From contig CACYHU010000002.1 of assembly GCA_902774215.1 (NCBI GenBank), positions 1 to 61,445 on the forward strand: a stretch of 61,445 nt of DNA, given 5' to 3'. How positions within the stretch are numbered: position 1 is the first letter of the stretch; the number at the start of each line of letters is the position of its first letter. This stretch comes from an uncultured Chloroflexota bacterium (GTDB lineage Bacteria > Chloroflexota > Anaerolineae > Anaerolineales > Anaerolineaceae). Below are positions 52,201-61,445 of the stretch, in pieces. The translations under genes and the position numbers were made by a program. A model generated the notes under the pieces. It had not been told where the DNA came from and searched no databases. It saw only the letters and a program-made list of their open reading frames with translations.

Positions 52201-52230
52201 GAAACAGCCCCGGAAATTCGGGGCTGTTTC
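52201..52230. terminator. Bidirectional-type terminator
   Basis: 12-bp perfect stem GAAACAGCCCCG/CGGGGCTGTTTC with a six-base loop between convergent genes; T runs on both sides are short. Confidence 0.75.
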
Positions 52231-52240
52231 ACATCTTCAA

Positions 52241-55200
52241 TCAATTGCCGACGATACCTGTGTCCGTCCTGGTGATTTCATTCCGATCACAGCTGAGCGG
52301 ACCGAACTCTGCTGCGATCATGGTTCCGTTTTCTGTCCGGTAAAGGCCGGACACATAATCTCCGGTACGAATATCTTCGCAGTATCGCTGTGTTTCACTG
52401 TCGATCGCCATCGCGTGACCGTCGATGATGACGTAATCGGAGCCGAGATCATCCACAAGTCCGCTGAAAGGTGTAAGCGTTTCCTTGACCGCCTGCAGCG
52501 TTTCAACGACAAGCACGTTTTCCTTTGTGTAAGCCCTGCCTTTCCCGGTCACCCTGGTATTTTCGGTGATTCCCGCTTCGATCCGGCTGAAGTCCGCCAG
52601 CATATATCTGGTGCCGGAAACAGTTACGGAGACTGAATCCATCCCGTTGACTTTGCCGCTGATGTCGAACACCGTATAATCCGGTGCCTTTACCGGTTCC
52701 GCCTGCGGAGTGCTTTCTCCCGCGTGGATTCGTGTGTTATAACAATTGATATTCCCGTCGACATCGGTAACCTCGATCGTAAGCCAGTACCATCCTTCCG
52801 GAGCTTCAACGGATCCTTCAATGACCACGGTTTCGCCATCCTCAGTTTCCCGGAACTCATCCTTCGGAAAAGTCCCGTCCCAGCGGAAAGCGTAATTGTT
52901 CCTTGCGGAAAGTTCAATGTCCCGATGGTCATAGCCCCGTCCGTAGACAAAAGCGCGGGCGGATTTAATTCCGGAGAAGTCGTCAATGGCATTCCCTTCC
53001 ATATCAACAACCACAGGCCGGATCAGCATGTTGGCTTCCGTAGCTGCCGGAACAGACAGCTTTGCGGAGGCGTCGCTCACTTTGACAAGCGGAGCAGACT
53101 CGATCAGCGTTTCATTACCCGCCTTGTCAGTCATGGAAACGCGGATAGTCATCCGTTCATACGGCGCTGCGGTAATGGTGAAGATGCCGTCTTCTGCCAG
53201 TTCCAGGTCTTCCCAGGTCTCGCCGCCGTCGGTGCTGTATCGGGCGCTGCCGATCCCCGTAACGCTGTCGGAAGCTGTTCCGGTGTAGGTAACACTCTTG
53301 TCCCGGTTTTTAAAGGATGCGGGAACAGAGGTGAAATGGATCTCAGGACCTGTTGCATCTATCGTAATCACAACAGGCGCGGATTCTCTGTTTTTGTTTC
53401 CGGCATTATCTTCAAGTTCATAGTACAGGGAATAGCTGCCATCTGTTGAGAAGGATGCGTTAAAGCATACCTGATCTCCGCCCTGCGTCTCGGATGTCAG
53501 TTTCCGCTCACCATCGGGTCCGGTGATCCTGAGATACCAGGCTTTCAGGCCAGAGTGCTGATCTTTCGCATCGTTGATGCAGGCATGAACCTGCGTTCCG
53601 TTCACACTGTCCGCTGCAGGGCTGAAGGAGGAGGATTCCGGCGCAGTATTGTCGATTTTTACCGCTTTATTTGCTGTATTCTCGGACTTGTTGTCCGCAT
53701 AGTCGGATGCATTCACAGTAACGCTGCATGTTCCGGAATAGGATGCGGGAATTGTGGCAGACTTGCCTTCAGCAATACTGATGGATGGAGAACATGACAG
53801 TTTTACGCTCTCGGACATGATCCCTGTGCCCTGGTCTGTTGAGGCCGCTGTAACGGTAACAGATCCGCGGTACCATCCGGACTCGGATTGATTTCCGCTG
53901 ACAGCATAATCCGTCACCGGAGCGTCCGCGTCAACAGTCACAGGAATCGACACAACAACAGATTCATTTCCAACTTTATCGGTACCTTTTACGGACACAC
54001 TATATTTCCCGCTCGGCACGCTGAAATCCGCGGCAGCGCTCCAGACAATGCTCTCAGCCGGAGGAGCTGGGTTGATAACGCTGTAATCGATCGTCTTGAA
54101 GGAATTATTCCCAGGGAAGGAAATATAGACCTTTCCGAATCCGGAACCGGGATCAGTTCCGAAACCGGAAACCGTGTCACCGGGGACCAGTAGTCCGGAA
54201 ACGCCATTATGAGAAATTTCATTGATGATAAGATCCGGCGGATCAATATCGATGAGAAAAGTGAATACGGAGCTTTCCGTTGTGAGCCCGACGTTATCGG
54301 TAATCCGATAGGAAACAGAATGTTCTCCGGTTTTGGTGAAGGATACCGAGACTGTTCCCTGGCTGCCGCTGGTGGAATGGTCTTCGCCGTCGACGATGAT
54401 GACGACAGATTTTACACCGGACTCGCTGTCATGTCCGGAAACAGAAAAAGTGAAATACCCGTTTCCGTAAGGAGAAGCGTCCGGAACCGTAAAGGAATCC
54501 AGGACTGGCGCCGTATTGTCAATTGAAAAGGAACCGCAGTTGACCTGATCTATGTTGTACGCGTAGTCCTTCGCGGTCAGGCTGACGCCAATGTTTTTCC
54601 CGGTCTGAGACAGGGTAATCGAATTCTTTGATGTCGTACTTCCGGAACTGAACAGATTTTCATACACACCGGAAACAGAGTCGGTGGACTTTGCCTCGAT
54701 TTTGACGTTACCGGTATACCATTCCCCGAATGTTGGAGAAGACTTCACATCACAGACCGCTTTCGGAGCGGATTTGTCGATCTTCACATGAGTCTGTCCT
54801 TTTTCGGAAGTATCGCCGACGGTGGAATAGACCCAGTAACTGACGTCATTGCTTCCTTCCTTTGAAACATCAAAGGTATATGGCTGTGTACCCCGTTTGG
54901 TCTGACTGTCTCCTGAAATTACGATCTCGCAGCCGTTCAGGGAATTGTTCGGCTTAGGTTCCGTACCGGATAAAGTAAGCGTAACGTTTCCGTCGCACCA
55001 GTTTTCAGCTCCGGTTGTTCCGGAACAGGCAGCAGACACACTTGCAGTGGCATTGTCCGCCTGCATCTGCACATTGACGCCGATCGTTGTATTGTACTCA
55101 CAGGATGTTTCGGTGATTACGGACTTTGTCGCTCCCGCAAAGGAATCGCAGGATGTAACCGAGGGCGGTGTCATCTCAATTGGTGTCGGGGTATGTGAAA

Positions 55201-55408
55201 TATCACAGTACTGCCCGAGCGTTCTTGCCGGGGATGCCGTATCATCCACACACTGCACATATAATCCCGGGATCGAGATCTGCTTGATCGTGTATTCGGT
55301 ATAGGTCCTCAGGTCCGGATTCGGTCCGATATAATCTGCAAAAGCTGTATTTACACAAAATGCGAACAGCAGAAGGCAAATCAATGAGAATAAAATATGT
55401 CTTTTCAT
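52241..55408 (-). CDS. Large secreted surface protein with Ig-like repeats
   Basis: 1055 residues from the Met at 55408. Signal peptide MKRHILFSLICLLLFAFCVN (cleaved near TAFA), an N-terminal Cys-rich segment, then about eight Ig-like beta-sandwich repeats each ending in motifs like DNAGN or DKVGN (for example SVTVNASDYADNKSENTANK, TYTGTASDSVTGIGSARYST). The C-terminus has a beta domain with HRDIELSARNNYAFRWDG and two DUF5666-like units as in the 34758 protein. No membrane anchor or sortase motif at the end. Extracellular adhesin or stalk-like protein (inference). The start is read through a hairpin (see 55417). Confidence 0.8.
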   Translation of the reverse strand: MKRHILFSLICLLLFAFCVNTAFADYIGPNPDLRTYTEYTIKQISIPGLYVQCVDDTASPARTLGQYCDISHTPTPIEMTPPSVTSCDSFAGATKSVITETSCEYNTTIGVNVQMQADNATASVSAACSGTTGAENWCDGNVTLTLSGTEPKPNNSLNGCEIVISGDSQTKRGTQPYTFDVSKEGSNDVSYWVYSTVGDTSEKGQTHVKIDKSAPKAVCDVKSSPTFGEWYTGNVKIEAKSTDSVSGVYENLFSSGSTTSKNSITLSQTGKNIGVSLTAKDYAYNIDQVNCGSFSIDNTAPVLDSFTVPDASPYGNGYFTFSVSGHDSESGVKSVVIIVDGEDHSTSGSQGTVSVSFTKTGEHSVSYRITDNVGLTTESSVFTFLIDIDPPDLIINEISHNGVSGLLVPGDTVSGFGTDPGSGFGKVYISFPGNNSFKTIDYSVINPAPPAESIVWSAAADFSVPSGKYSVSVKGTDKVGNESVVVSIPVTVDADAPVTDYAVSGNQSESGWYRGSVTVTAASTDQGTGIMSESVKLSCSPSISIAEGKSATIPASYSGTCSVTVNASDYADNKSENTANKAVKIDNTAPESSSFSPAADSVNGTQVHACINDAKDQHSGLKAWYLRITGPDGERKLTSETQGGDQVCFNASFSTDGSYSLYYELEDNAGNKNRESAPVVITIDATGPEIHFTSVPASFKNRDKSVTYTGTASDSVTGIGSARYSTDGGETWEDLELAEDGIFTITAAPYERMTIRVSMTDKAGNETLIESAPLVKVSDASAKLSVPAATEANMLIRPVVVDMEGNAIDDFSGIKSARAFVYGRGYDHRDIELSARNNYAFRWDGTFPKDEFRETEDGETVVIEGSVEAPEGWYWLTIEVTDVDGNINCYNTRIHAGESTPQAEPVKAPDYTVFDISGKVNGMDSVSVTVSGTRYMLADFSRIEAGITENTRVTGKGRAYTKENVLVVETLQAVKETLTPFSGLVDDLGSDYVIIDGHAMAIDSETQRYCEDIRTGDYVSGLYRTENGTMIAAEFGPLSCDRNEITRTDTGIVGN

Positions 55409-55416
55409 ACATGTTG

Positions 55417-55444
55417 GCCGCAGGAAAAATCTGCGGCGCTCTCC
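55417..55444 (-). promoter_or_regulatory. Ribosome site separated from start by a hairpin
   Basis: GGAG at 55441-55444 lies 33 bases before the only likely ATG (55408). Between them is GCCGCAG-7-CTGCGGC (55417-55437). Folding would shorten the gap to about 11 bases. No alternative start with a ribosome site is in frame. Confidence 0.5.
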
Positions 55445-55611
55445 TTTCGAAATATGTATGAAAAGATACAAAACAGTCTTCGGATGACTGTTCAAATTAC
55501 GGATTCTCTAAACAAGATAATTCAAGCCAGCTTTGGTCGAACGAAACAAAAGAAATAGGTTTCACTGTATTTTTCCTGGTGCCCCCTTTTTCAGAATTCT
55601 GACTTGATAAA

Positions 55612-56508
55612 TTATGGAGAAAATGCATCACGGAAAAAATCTTCCTTTTCGAGTAGTGTCGGAACATAAGACGCGAGTGATTCCAACAGATCCTCAGCAC
55701 ATTTATTGTATTCATTAAAATTTCCAGTATTTAAACCATCTTTGGAATCTGTAATTGCCGAACTTCTCTCTCTTATTTCTTCCAAATCTTGAATAAAATC
55801 ATTAAAAAAGCGATCCTTTTCCTGAGATTTGAAAAGAATTTTTACGCACGCAATCAATTCCGGAATAATTGCCGGGTTGTTTTGTGTATCATAATTTGGC
55901 CTTGTGAGAGGTGCAATCAATGCTACCGCATTCATTTTATCCATTGGAGCAGTTTTCTTACCGGCCTCAAGATGGTCTCCAAGGATATGCACATAATACA
56001 GCAATATTGCGAAACTCTCTCGTTGTTTTTTCTCATAATTATCCCTTTGAAAAACATCCGAGAAAAAATCGGCGATGACATTTTCGGTCGAAAATAACTC
56101 CTTGTCTATTGTATTGAGTAAAAGCTGTTGCCTGACAGACCAGTGCGCTTTGTCTTCATCCCCAAGATTCCATCCTCTATGAGTATAATATCTGTGCCTT
56201 GCTGGGCTTTCTTGAAAATTGAATTCCTTCATCGATTTTGGAAAATTTGGTATGTCTCTTTTTTCCAGAAACTCAAAATATGATCCGCCCAGCATATTAA
56301 ATTCATCTATGCAAAGCGCAACAGCATACTCAATCGCTTTTATTTTTTCTGCATATACTGGATGAGTGCTTTTGAAATCTCTGTCGCCAAAAAGCACGTA
56401 TTCTATTTCTTCATTATGTTCCTCAATAGAATCATGCGATAATACACAATCTTGTTTTATAAAAAGAGCAGCGAAGATTATGAGAATGAAACTTATTTTA
56501 CGTAACAT
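55612..56508 (-). CDS. Secreted hypothetical protein, AT-rich
   Basis: 298 residues. Signal peptide (MLRKISFILIIFAALFIKQD; cleavage uncertain near CVLS). The mature part has RHRYYTHRGWNLGDEDKAHW and ILLYYVHILGDHLEAGK, His/Asp clusters that recall zinc-dependent phospholipase C or S1/P1-type metal sites only loosely. It starts one base after the stop of the upstream gene and has no ribosome site of its own, so it is probably translated by coupling. Function not assigned. Confidence 0.65.
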   Translation of the reverse strand: MLRKISFILIIFAALFIKQDCVLSHDSIEEHNEEIEYVLFGDRDFKSTHPVYAEKIKAIEYAVALCIDEFNMLGGSYFEFLEKRDIPNFPKSMKEFNFQESPARHRYYTHRGWNLGDEDKAHWSVRQQLLLNTIDKELFSTENVIADFFSDVFQRDNYEKKQRESFAILLYYVHILGDHLEAGKKTAPMDKMNAVALIAPLTRPNYDTQNNPAIIPELIACVKILFKSQEKDRFFNDFIQDLEEIRERSSAITDSKDGLNTGNFNEYNKCAEDLLESLASYVPTLLEKEDFFRDAFSP

Positions 56509-56509
56509 T

Positions 56510-58339
56510 TCAATTCACAGGTTCAAAAGTAACACTGTTCTCCCAGACTTTAGCATAGTCATACCAATTATTTTTATGACCTTCCCAAACCTTCAGATAG
56601 TCATACCAATTGTTTTTTGTGCTGACTGTATGATAATTGAACTCATACATACTGTTGTCAATCCCATTCGGATATAACCTGACTATGACATCACTATCAG
56701 GCACCCATGTAAAGTGTTTGGAATCACTGCTGACGAAAGCTGCTTCATAGGTCGAAAAATCGCTGTTGTCGCCTCTTTTCACCTGTTCAATTTGCCAGTC
56801 GCTTAGAACAGCAGTATCCATAACTGCTCCACCTGTAACAGTGACAGAAATAACAGTATCACCAGTCAGATATGCCGCAGGAACTATGATGATATTACCT
56901 CCAAAGTTGATCTGGACTTCTGTCGATTGTTCTGTAGAATTGTTGTGGTCAAACCAATAATTTTCGTCAACAGCTTCCGACAAGAACAGTTTTTCACCGT
57001 TTGGATGTAACATTCTGTCTACACGAGCTTGTTCAGCTGGTGTTATGCTGATTTCTCCCGCAAGAGCAAACAGCAGATCACAACATAGTTTCAGCGGTTC
57101 ATAAACTGGTGGTATTTCAGTTTTTCTGATTTCCTTTAGCATTTTATTGTAATTTTGGATGTCTGCCTTTTCCGATTTTGTTGCACCTTTAGGAACCGGA
57201 ATTTCTTCAACTTTAGATAAATAAGCATTATTCAGCGTATGTTGCTCTGTCATCATAGTATTTACGATGTCAAGAACAATATCATAAGCATCATCCAAAT
57301 AACTTCGATCTTCCGTAATTGTTGCAACATCAATGAGCGTTTGAGCGGCGAAATACCTTAAGGACCAATCATCAGGATCTGTGTTAGAAATTATTGTTTG
57401 TACATGTTCCGTTGCATAATCGGAGTAGGCTTTATTATCCAGAACCTCTTTTGCAGCAGAAATTCCAAGAGGAAGAACATTTGCCAGTTCATAATCTCTT
57501 CGGAAAATTCGTACATCTATTTCCTCATATGTTTTAATTGCTTCAATACATTTTTCGTAATCACCATTCTCATAATAGCTTTCTGCAAGAAGCAGCCAAT
57601 ACCCTCCATACGCCTGGTATGTTTTTTCGTTTGATTCAAGAAACTGGATTCGGCTGACTACATTGCCATTATTTTTCCAATTAACAAAATTCTCAACACT
57701 ACCTTCAGTTAATGACATATCACCTGGCAGACTGTATTCATTTACCATCCTGACCATGTATGAGAAGGTTCCCTTCCTGCTTTCATGAAGAATTGATGAT
57801 TCTTCATCATCCAGCGCCCAACCATCCTGCAGATATTGCAGTTCCGCTTGATTTTTGTAAGCATTGTAGCTTGTAACTGAATCTACAGCCATATATATGA
57901 TAGATGCGACAAGTTTCCGAAGGCTGAATGACTCTACAGCGCTCAACAATCCAAGAGGATTCGGAATTGCTGAGCGGATTGCCTGCGCTTGATTCTGTTC
58001 ATAGATATATTGAAGTCGCTCCCTTTTGACATTTATCATACGATAATTTTCCATGGTATCTAGAAGTCCGGAAAGCTGACTAAGTGTTCTGCTGTCTACT
58101 GCATTAGGGTATGTATTGTTAATCAGGGATGAATAAGCTTCTTCCATATATAATCGGCTGTTTTTGGATGCATTGATATCCTGTGTCAGAACAGTGATAT
58201 AGTTCAGCATCGCAATGGCGTTTCGTTGTTCGTTTGTCAATGTTGTCTCTTCGGCATACGTTGGGAAGAAAACAAACGAACCAGTTATGAAAATAATAAC
58301 TGTAATAATAACAATTAGACCCTTGCTTATCCGTTTCAC
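56510..58339 (-). CDS. Secreted TPR-like helical protein, AT-rich
   Basis: 609 residues. Start is GTG at 58339 with AGGAGG five bases away. Signal peptide (residues 1-28, LIVIITVIIFITGSFVFFP). A helical body with a TPR-like helix pair (WLLLAESYYENGDYEKCIEA), a central DUF-like region, then a beta-rich C-terminal domain. It ends in two copies of a 12-residue unit (KNNWYDYLKVWE, KNNWYDYAKVWE). It is AT-rich compared with the surface proteins on either side. Role unknown; probably extracellular. Confidence 0.7.
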   Translation of the reverse strand: MKRISKGLIVIITVIIFITGSFVFFPTYAEETTLTNEQRNAIAMLNYITVLTQDINASKNSRLYMEEAYSSLINNTYPNAVDSRTLSQLSGLLDTMENYRMINVKRERLQYIYEQNQAQAIRSAIPNPLGLLSAVESFSLRKLVASIIYMAVDSVTSYNAYKNQAELQYLQDGWALDDEESSILHESRKGTFSYMVRMVNEYSLPGDMSLTEGSVENFVNWKNNGNVVSRIQFLESNEKTYQAYGGYWLLLAESYYENGDYEKCIEAIKTYEEIDVRIFRRDYELANVLPLGISAAKEVLDNKAYSDYATEHVQTIISNTDPDDWSLRYFAAQTLIDVATITEDRSYLDDAYDIVLDIVNTMMTEQHTLNNAYLSKVEEIPVPKGATKSEKADIQNYNKMLKEIRKTEIPPVYEPLKLCCDLLFALAGEISITPAEQARVDRMLHPNGEKLFLSEAVDENYWFDHNNSTEQSTEVQINFGGNIIIVPAAYLTGDTVISVTVTGGAVMDTAVLSDWQIEQVKRGDNSDFSTYEAAFVSSDSKHFTWVPDSDVIVRLYPNGIDNSMYEFNYHTVSTKNNWYDYLKVWEGHKNNWYDYAKVWENSVTFEPVN

Positions 58340-58429
58340 GTAGTCCTCCTAAAAACATAGGCGAAATTTCTGCTTTTTTATTGTAACAAAATATGAATTG
58401 TCTTTGGTTTTCAAATATCATATAATTTC

Positions 58430-58451
58430 AACTATGACAGGACTCATAGTT
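58430..58451. promoter_or_regulatory. Inverted repeat AACTATGA-6-TCATAGTT
   Basis: Perfect 8-bp arms with a six-base spacer in the 157-base gap upstream of the TPR-like gene. Candidate operator; no T tract, so not a terminator. Confidence 0.4.
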
Positions 58452-58496
58452 GTTCATGCATGTCATCTCTCCAAGCCCCGATTCCTCAAGCAGTCA

Positions 58497-58691
58497 CTAT
58501 TTCTTTATCGCAGCTTCCGCCTCAATCCGAGTCGCGTAAAGACGGTTTTCACGGACCCTGGTTCCTCCGCCCCGCTTTGTAAAGCGGATCGTCACGAATC
58601 CGGAAACAGTCATCACAACAGTTGCCTCTTCAATGAAACGAGCACTGCTGATGAGATATACAGTGTCTCCCGGTTTATATTTCTTCTCCAT
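58497..58691 (-). CDS. Small conserved-type protein (64 aa)
   Basis: 64 residues (MEKKYKPGDTVYLISSARFI, then TVVMTVSGFVTIRFTKRGGG and TRVRENRLYATRIEAEAAI), an SH3/KOW-like barrel followed by a short tail. I recall similar short proteins in gut Firmicutes and their phages. Start at 58691 with only a weak ribosome site; the frame opens at 58721. It lies between a surface gene and the TPR-like gene. Function unknown. Confidence 0.55.
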   Translation of the reverse strand: MEKKYKPGDTVYLISSARFIEEATVVMTVSGFVTIRFTKRGGGTRVRENRLYATRIEAEAAIKK

Positions 58692-58745
58692 AATGCCATC
58701 TATTTTAGCATACACGTGCATTGATGTTCGTCATATTTCAGTAAC

Positions 58746-58776
58746 AAAAAACGGGGTGTTATTCCCCGTTTTTACT
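58746..58776. terminator. Bidirectional terminator
   Basis: AAAAACGGGG-7-CCCCGTTTTT perfect 10-bp stem; closes the surface-protein gene on the minus strand. Confidence 0.85.
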
Positions 58777-58790
58777 TGATAATAGTTATG

Positions 58791-61445
58791 TTACTTCCCG
58801 ATGATCTCCGACCTGTTCCCCGCCAGATCTGTCACGTAGTATTTCAGCGAACTGATCCCTTCCGGAATATCCGCCGTCAGATCTGCTCTGTCGGATTCTG
58901 TCCGGATATCGTTCGCTTTTCCATTCAGGATGATCGTCCCCGAATACAGCGGTCCTTCATTGTCATGACCGGTTACGAACAGGTCGAGCGTCTCAATATT
59001 CAGCCATTTTGAGGACGGTTCATAATATCCGGTGACCACAGGAGGCGTATTGTCAACCAGGATCGTGCTGATCGGCGTGCCGTCAGGCATCAGGATCATA
59101 TCACCTTCGAGGTCGCCGCTGTCGTTTCCGGCGTTATCGATCCCTGCAACCAGGGGAGAAACACTCCCGGTAAAGCCGTCCGGGATCACAGTTTCAGACG
59201 GAACACGGCCGTCACCGGTGTTGATATAGGTTTCATCCACCCCGGAACCGTCATCAATACATACTGCTTTCAGCGTTACCTGCCCGCGGAAAGAGCCTCC
59301 GTCACCTCTTGTCCCGTAAACCTCGATATGGCATGAAGGCGGAGTGTGGTCGACAATAAAGCTCTTCCAGACCGGATCCGATTGATTGCCCGCCTTGTCC
59401 GTAACAATGACTGATACAGTATGCGTTACGTCCGGAAGTCCTGTCGTATCCAGCTCTTTGCTGAATGAAGCGTCTTTGCCGGAAAGGGTTTCTTCGGCTG
59501 TCCTGCTGCCATCGATCAGGTATTCAATTTTTGCAAGACCGATGTTGTCAGACGCGGTGCCTTCTGCCGTTACGGACTGATTGACGTACTCGCCGTCTTC
59601 AGGTTTTGAAAGGACGACTGCCGGCGGTTCCGAGTCAACTTTGAAGGTGATGATTCCCACATTCGGGTCATCTTTGGAGTCATAGACATTGCCCGCGTTG
59701 TCGGTCAGGACAAATGAGATCGTATGAGTCCCGTTGCCCAGAGCACCGAGTTCAACGGATACGCTTTTCCCCATAGCCGTGAACGGTGTGCTGTCGAGAA
59801 GGATCGATGCCGAATACATCCCGGAAAGGTCATCCGCGCCGGTCACGCTGAACAGGTCAGATCCCTTGTAAACCACAGCCGGATCCAGCCTGGTGTAATC
59901 GGTCGGATAAGGTTTCTCATTGTCCACTGTCACCGGATCCTGAGAAATGCATTCTGTAGAGTTGCCGACGTTATCGACCGCCCGGACACAGGCTGTCACG
60001 ACACCGGAATATCCGGCAGCAACTGAATCGCTTTCCGGCTTTTCTCCGTTCCCGAGTCCGAGATCCACAAAAATGGATTTCACGCCCGCAACACTGTCTT
60101 CCGCTTCGCCGATAAAGGTCACCTTGCCTCGATAGGCGTCGCCCGGCCCCTTCTGTCCTTCCACCAGGAGGCCGACCGTTTCAGGAGGCGTTTTATCCGT
60201 TCGGAGGGTGAAGGTCACCACCTGGCTGACATTCCCCGCGACATCAGTGGTCCGCACAAAGAAGTTGTTGTACCCCTCGGCGACATCCTGAGCGATATTC
60301 TGGGACCAGGAACCGTCGAGTGTACCGGAAGAAGGCTGCCCGCTGACATTTTTCCAGGTGCCGTTCGCGCCGTATTTGATCTGTACGTTTTTGATCCCTG
60401 AGGCGTTGTCGGTCACGGTCCCGCTGATCGTAACCACCGGGCCGATGATATCGAAAGACTGGTTGGAATCCAGTTTGATGACCGGCAGAACCGTATCAAA
60501 GCCGAAACTGTAAGGCCCTGAAACGTCGGATTTGTTGGAAGCGAAATCCTCCAGCCGGTACGTCACCTCATGCATGCCCTGCGAACCGGTATAAGTCAGG
60601 GATGAAGTGTTTCCATTCACATCCATCGTCTTACCGTCGACAACGATATATCCTGTCCTGACCCCTGAATACTGGTCTGTCCCGCTGACGGAAAGCGGAA
60701 CCGGGTAATTGAACCATTTGCCTTTCGGATCGCGAGGTCTACCGACTTGGACTTCGGGGTTACTGTTCCGGAAAAGGTTGCGCGGATCGTGTCAGCGTTT
60801 GCTTTCTGGCCGAAACCCGCGTCCACCCACTGCTTATCCAGGTATGTATCCTGTGCAGCGGATGTGATCGTGACCGGACCGTAGTACCAGCCACCTGAAA
60901 TACTGCCGGTGATCTCAATATTATTCACAGGATAAGTATGATCGACGGTAAAAGTCTTTATAACCGGAGCTGATTCGTTGTCTGCTCTGTCAACGGCCAC
61001 AACCGAGAGCGTATGTTTTCCTTCCGCCAGATTCGCAGTATTCAGGACCTTGCTGAAAGACGCTGAAGTACCGGATACGGATGTTTCTCCGGCAGATGTG
61101 CCGTCAATATAGTACACGACCTTTGACAGCCCGATATTGTCACCCGCGGAACCGGCAACGGAGATCTCGCCGTTTACGTATGAATTGTTATCCGGCTTTG
61201 ACAGCGCGGCAGTCGGCGGAGTGATATCGGCAATAAAAGAGATCGTGCCGATACGCGGATCATTTCGGGAATCATATTCGTTCCCGGCGTTGTCTGTGAG
61301 CACGATGGCGATCGTATGGTTTCCGTCCCCAAGGGCGCCGAGTTCTACAGTATGGCTGCTTCCCAGGGATGTGAAAGGTGTGCTGTCGATGATAATGGAG
61401 ACGGAATACATCCCGGAAAGATCATCCGCGCCGGTCACACTGAAT
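58791..61445 (-). pseudogene. Large Ig-repeat surface protein, frameshifted, 5' end outside window
   Basis: Two overlapping frames (60617-61445 and 58791-60626) belong to one gene. The N-terminal part reads Ig-like repeats (GADDLSGMYSVSIIIDSTPF, then LSKPDNNSYVNGEISVAGSA) until about 60731, where one base is missing: skipping back a frame restores DPKGKWFNYPVPLSVSGTDQ and the repeat series continues without a break to the stop at 58791. A repeat of the same blocks recurs with a period of 1592 bases (1593, or 531 codons, with the missing base). Real deletion, phase variation or assembly error cannot be told apart. The protein has no C-terminal anchor. Confidence 0.8.

Noticed and set aside
55497-55715. 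72-codon minus ORF overlapping the AT-rich secreted gene
   Set aside because: Overlaps the longer frame with a signal peptide, has no ribosome site and no domain.
1-61445. CRISPR array
   Set aside because: No regularly spaced repeats of 24-40 bases with unique spacers were seen; the 38-nt repeat has only three distant copies.
1-61445. Integrase, relaxase or replication initiator
   Set aside because: I found no tyrosine or serine recombinase, mobilisation relaxase or RepA-like product among the translated frames, so the mobile nature remains inferred from other genes.

Overview
The window most likely comes from a member of the Chloroflexota (Anaerolineae-like, perhaps a gut or digester organism). 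Two things suggest this. The membrane-anchored protein at 34835-36289 ends in an SH3b domain of the form common in Anaerolineae. The RpoB homologue at 8661-12593 has a long insertion before its C-terminal module, which I recall from Chloroflexota RpoB. This is inference; there is no rRNA or other marker in the window. Many genes are typical of a large mobile or extrachromosomal element (two ParB-like proteins, a Bet/RecT annealase, RecD2, SNF2 and UvrD-like helicases, an IS element, a radical-SAM mobile pair), but no replication initiator, integrase or relaxase is seen, so plasmid, integrated element or plastic chromosome cannot be told apart.

Layout. 1-7.2 kb: EamA transporter end, a small acetyltransferase cluster, then a rightward run with a WYL regulator, HIRAN protein, XRE regulator, SIMPL protein, two ATP-grasp proteins and a DUF6994 protein. 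7.2-15 kb: a degenerate ParB-like protein and a solitary, divergent, full-length RNA polymerase beta subunit on the minus strand, divergent from a PLD-nuclease/P-loop ATPase fusion. 14.9-21 kb: a tightly overlapping minus-strand operon, RavA-type ATPase, a ViaA-like partner that has lost its VWA domain, an unknown protein, a RelE-UvrD fusion and Bet, preceded by a structured leader that ends in a terminator next to the first ribosome binding site. 21-31 kb: regulators, a secreted protein, an intact IS1182-family insertion with 8-bp target duplication, a split transketolase/dehydrogenase operon, sortase B and an AT-rich AlbA_2 (Schlafen-type) gene. 31-37.5 kb: a 1258-residue surface protein, the SH3b protein and a sigma-70 factor. 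37.5-38.7 kb: a tRNA-like RNA, a LuxR-type regulator with a consensus promoter and a repeat-rich non-coding stretch. 38.7-45.6 kb: a RecD2-ParB-unknown-SNF2 operon bracketed by inverted copies of a 38-nt repeat. 45.8-52.2 kb: flavodoxin-like oxidoreductase, DUF3841 protein, Tad-type TadC/TadB/CpaB with a second sortase, and a MarR plus radical-SAM mobile pair. 52.2-61.4 kb: large secreted Ig-like surface proteins and AT-rich secreted genes; the last gene is frameshifted and runs off the window.

How it fits together. The most notable combination is a divergent RpoB with changes in the rifampicin pocket, an element-type sigma factor, DNA replication, repair and partition genes, and a 38-nt intergenic repeat (three copies, each containing a perfect match to the DnaA-box consensus) placed beside these modules. 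This could be a partly autonomous transcription and replication programme. The sequence shows the parts; that they act together is inference.
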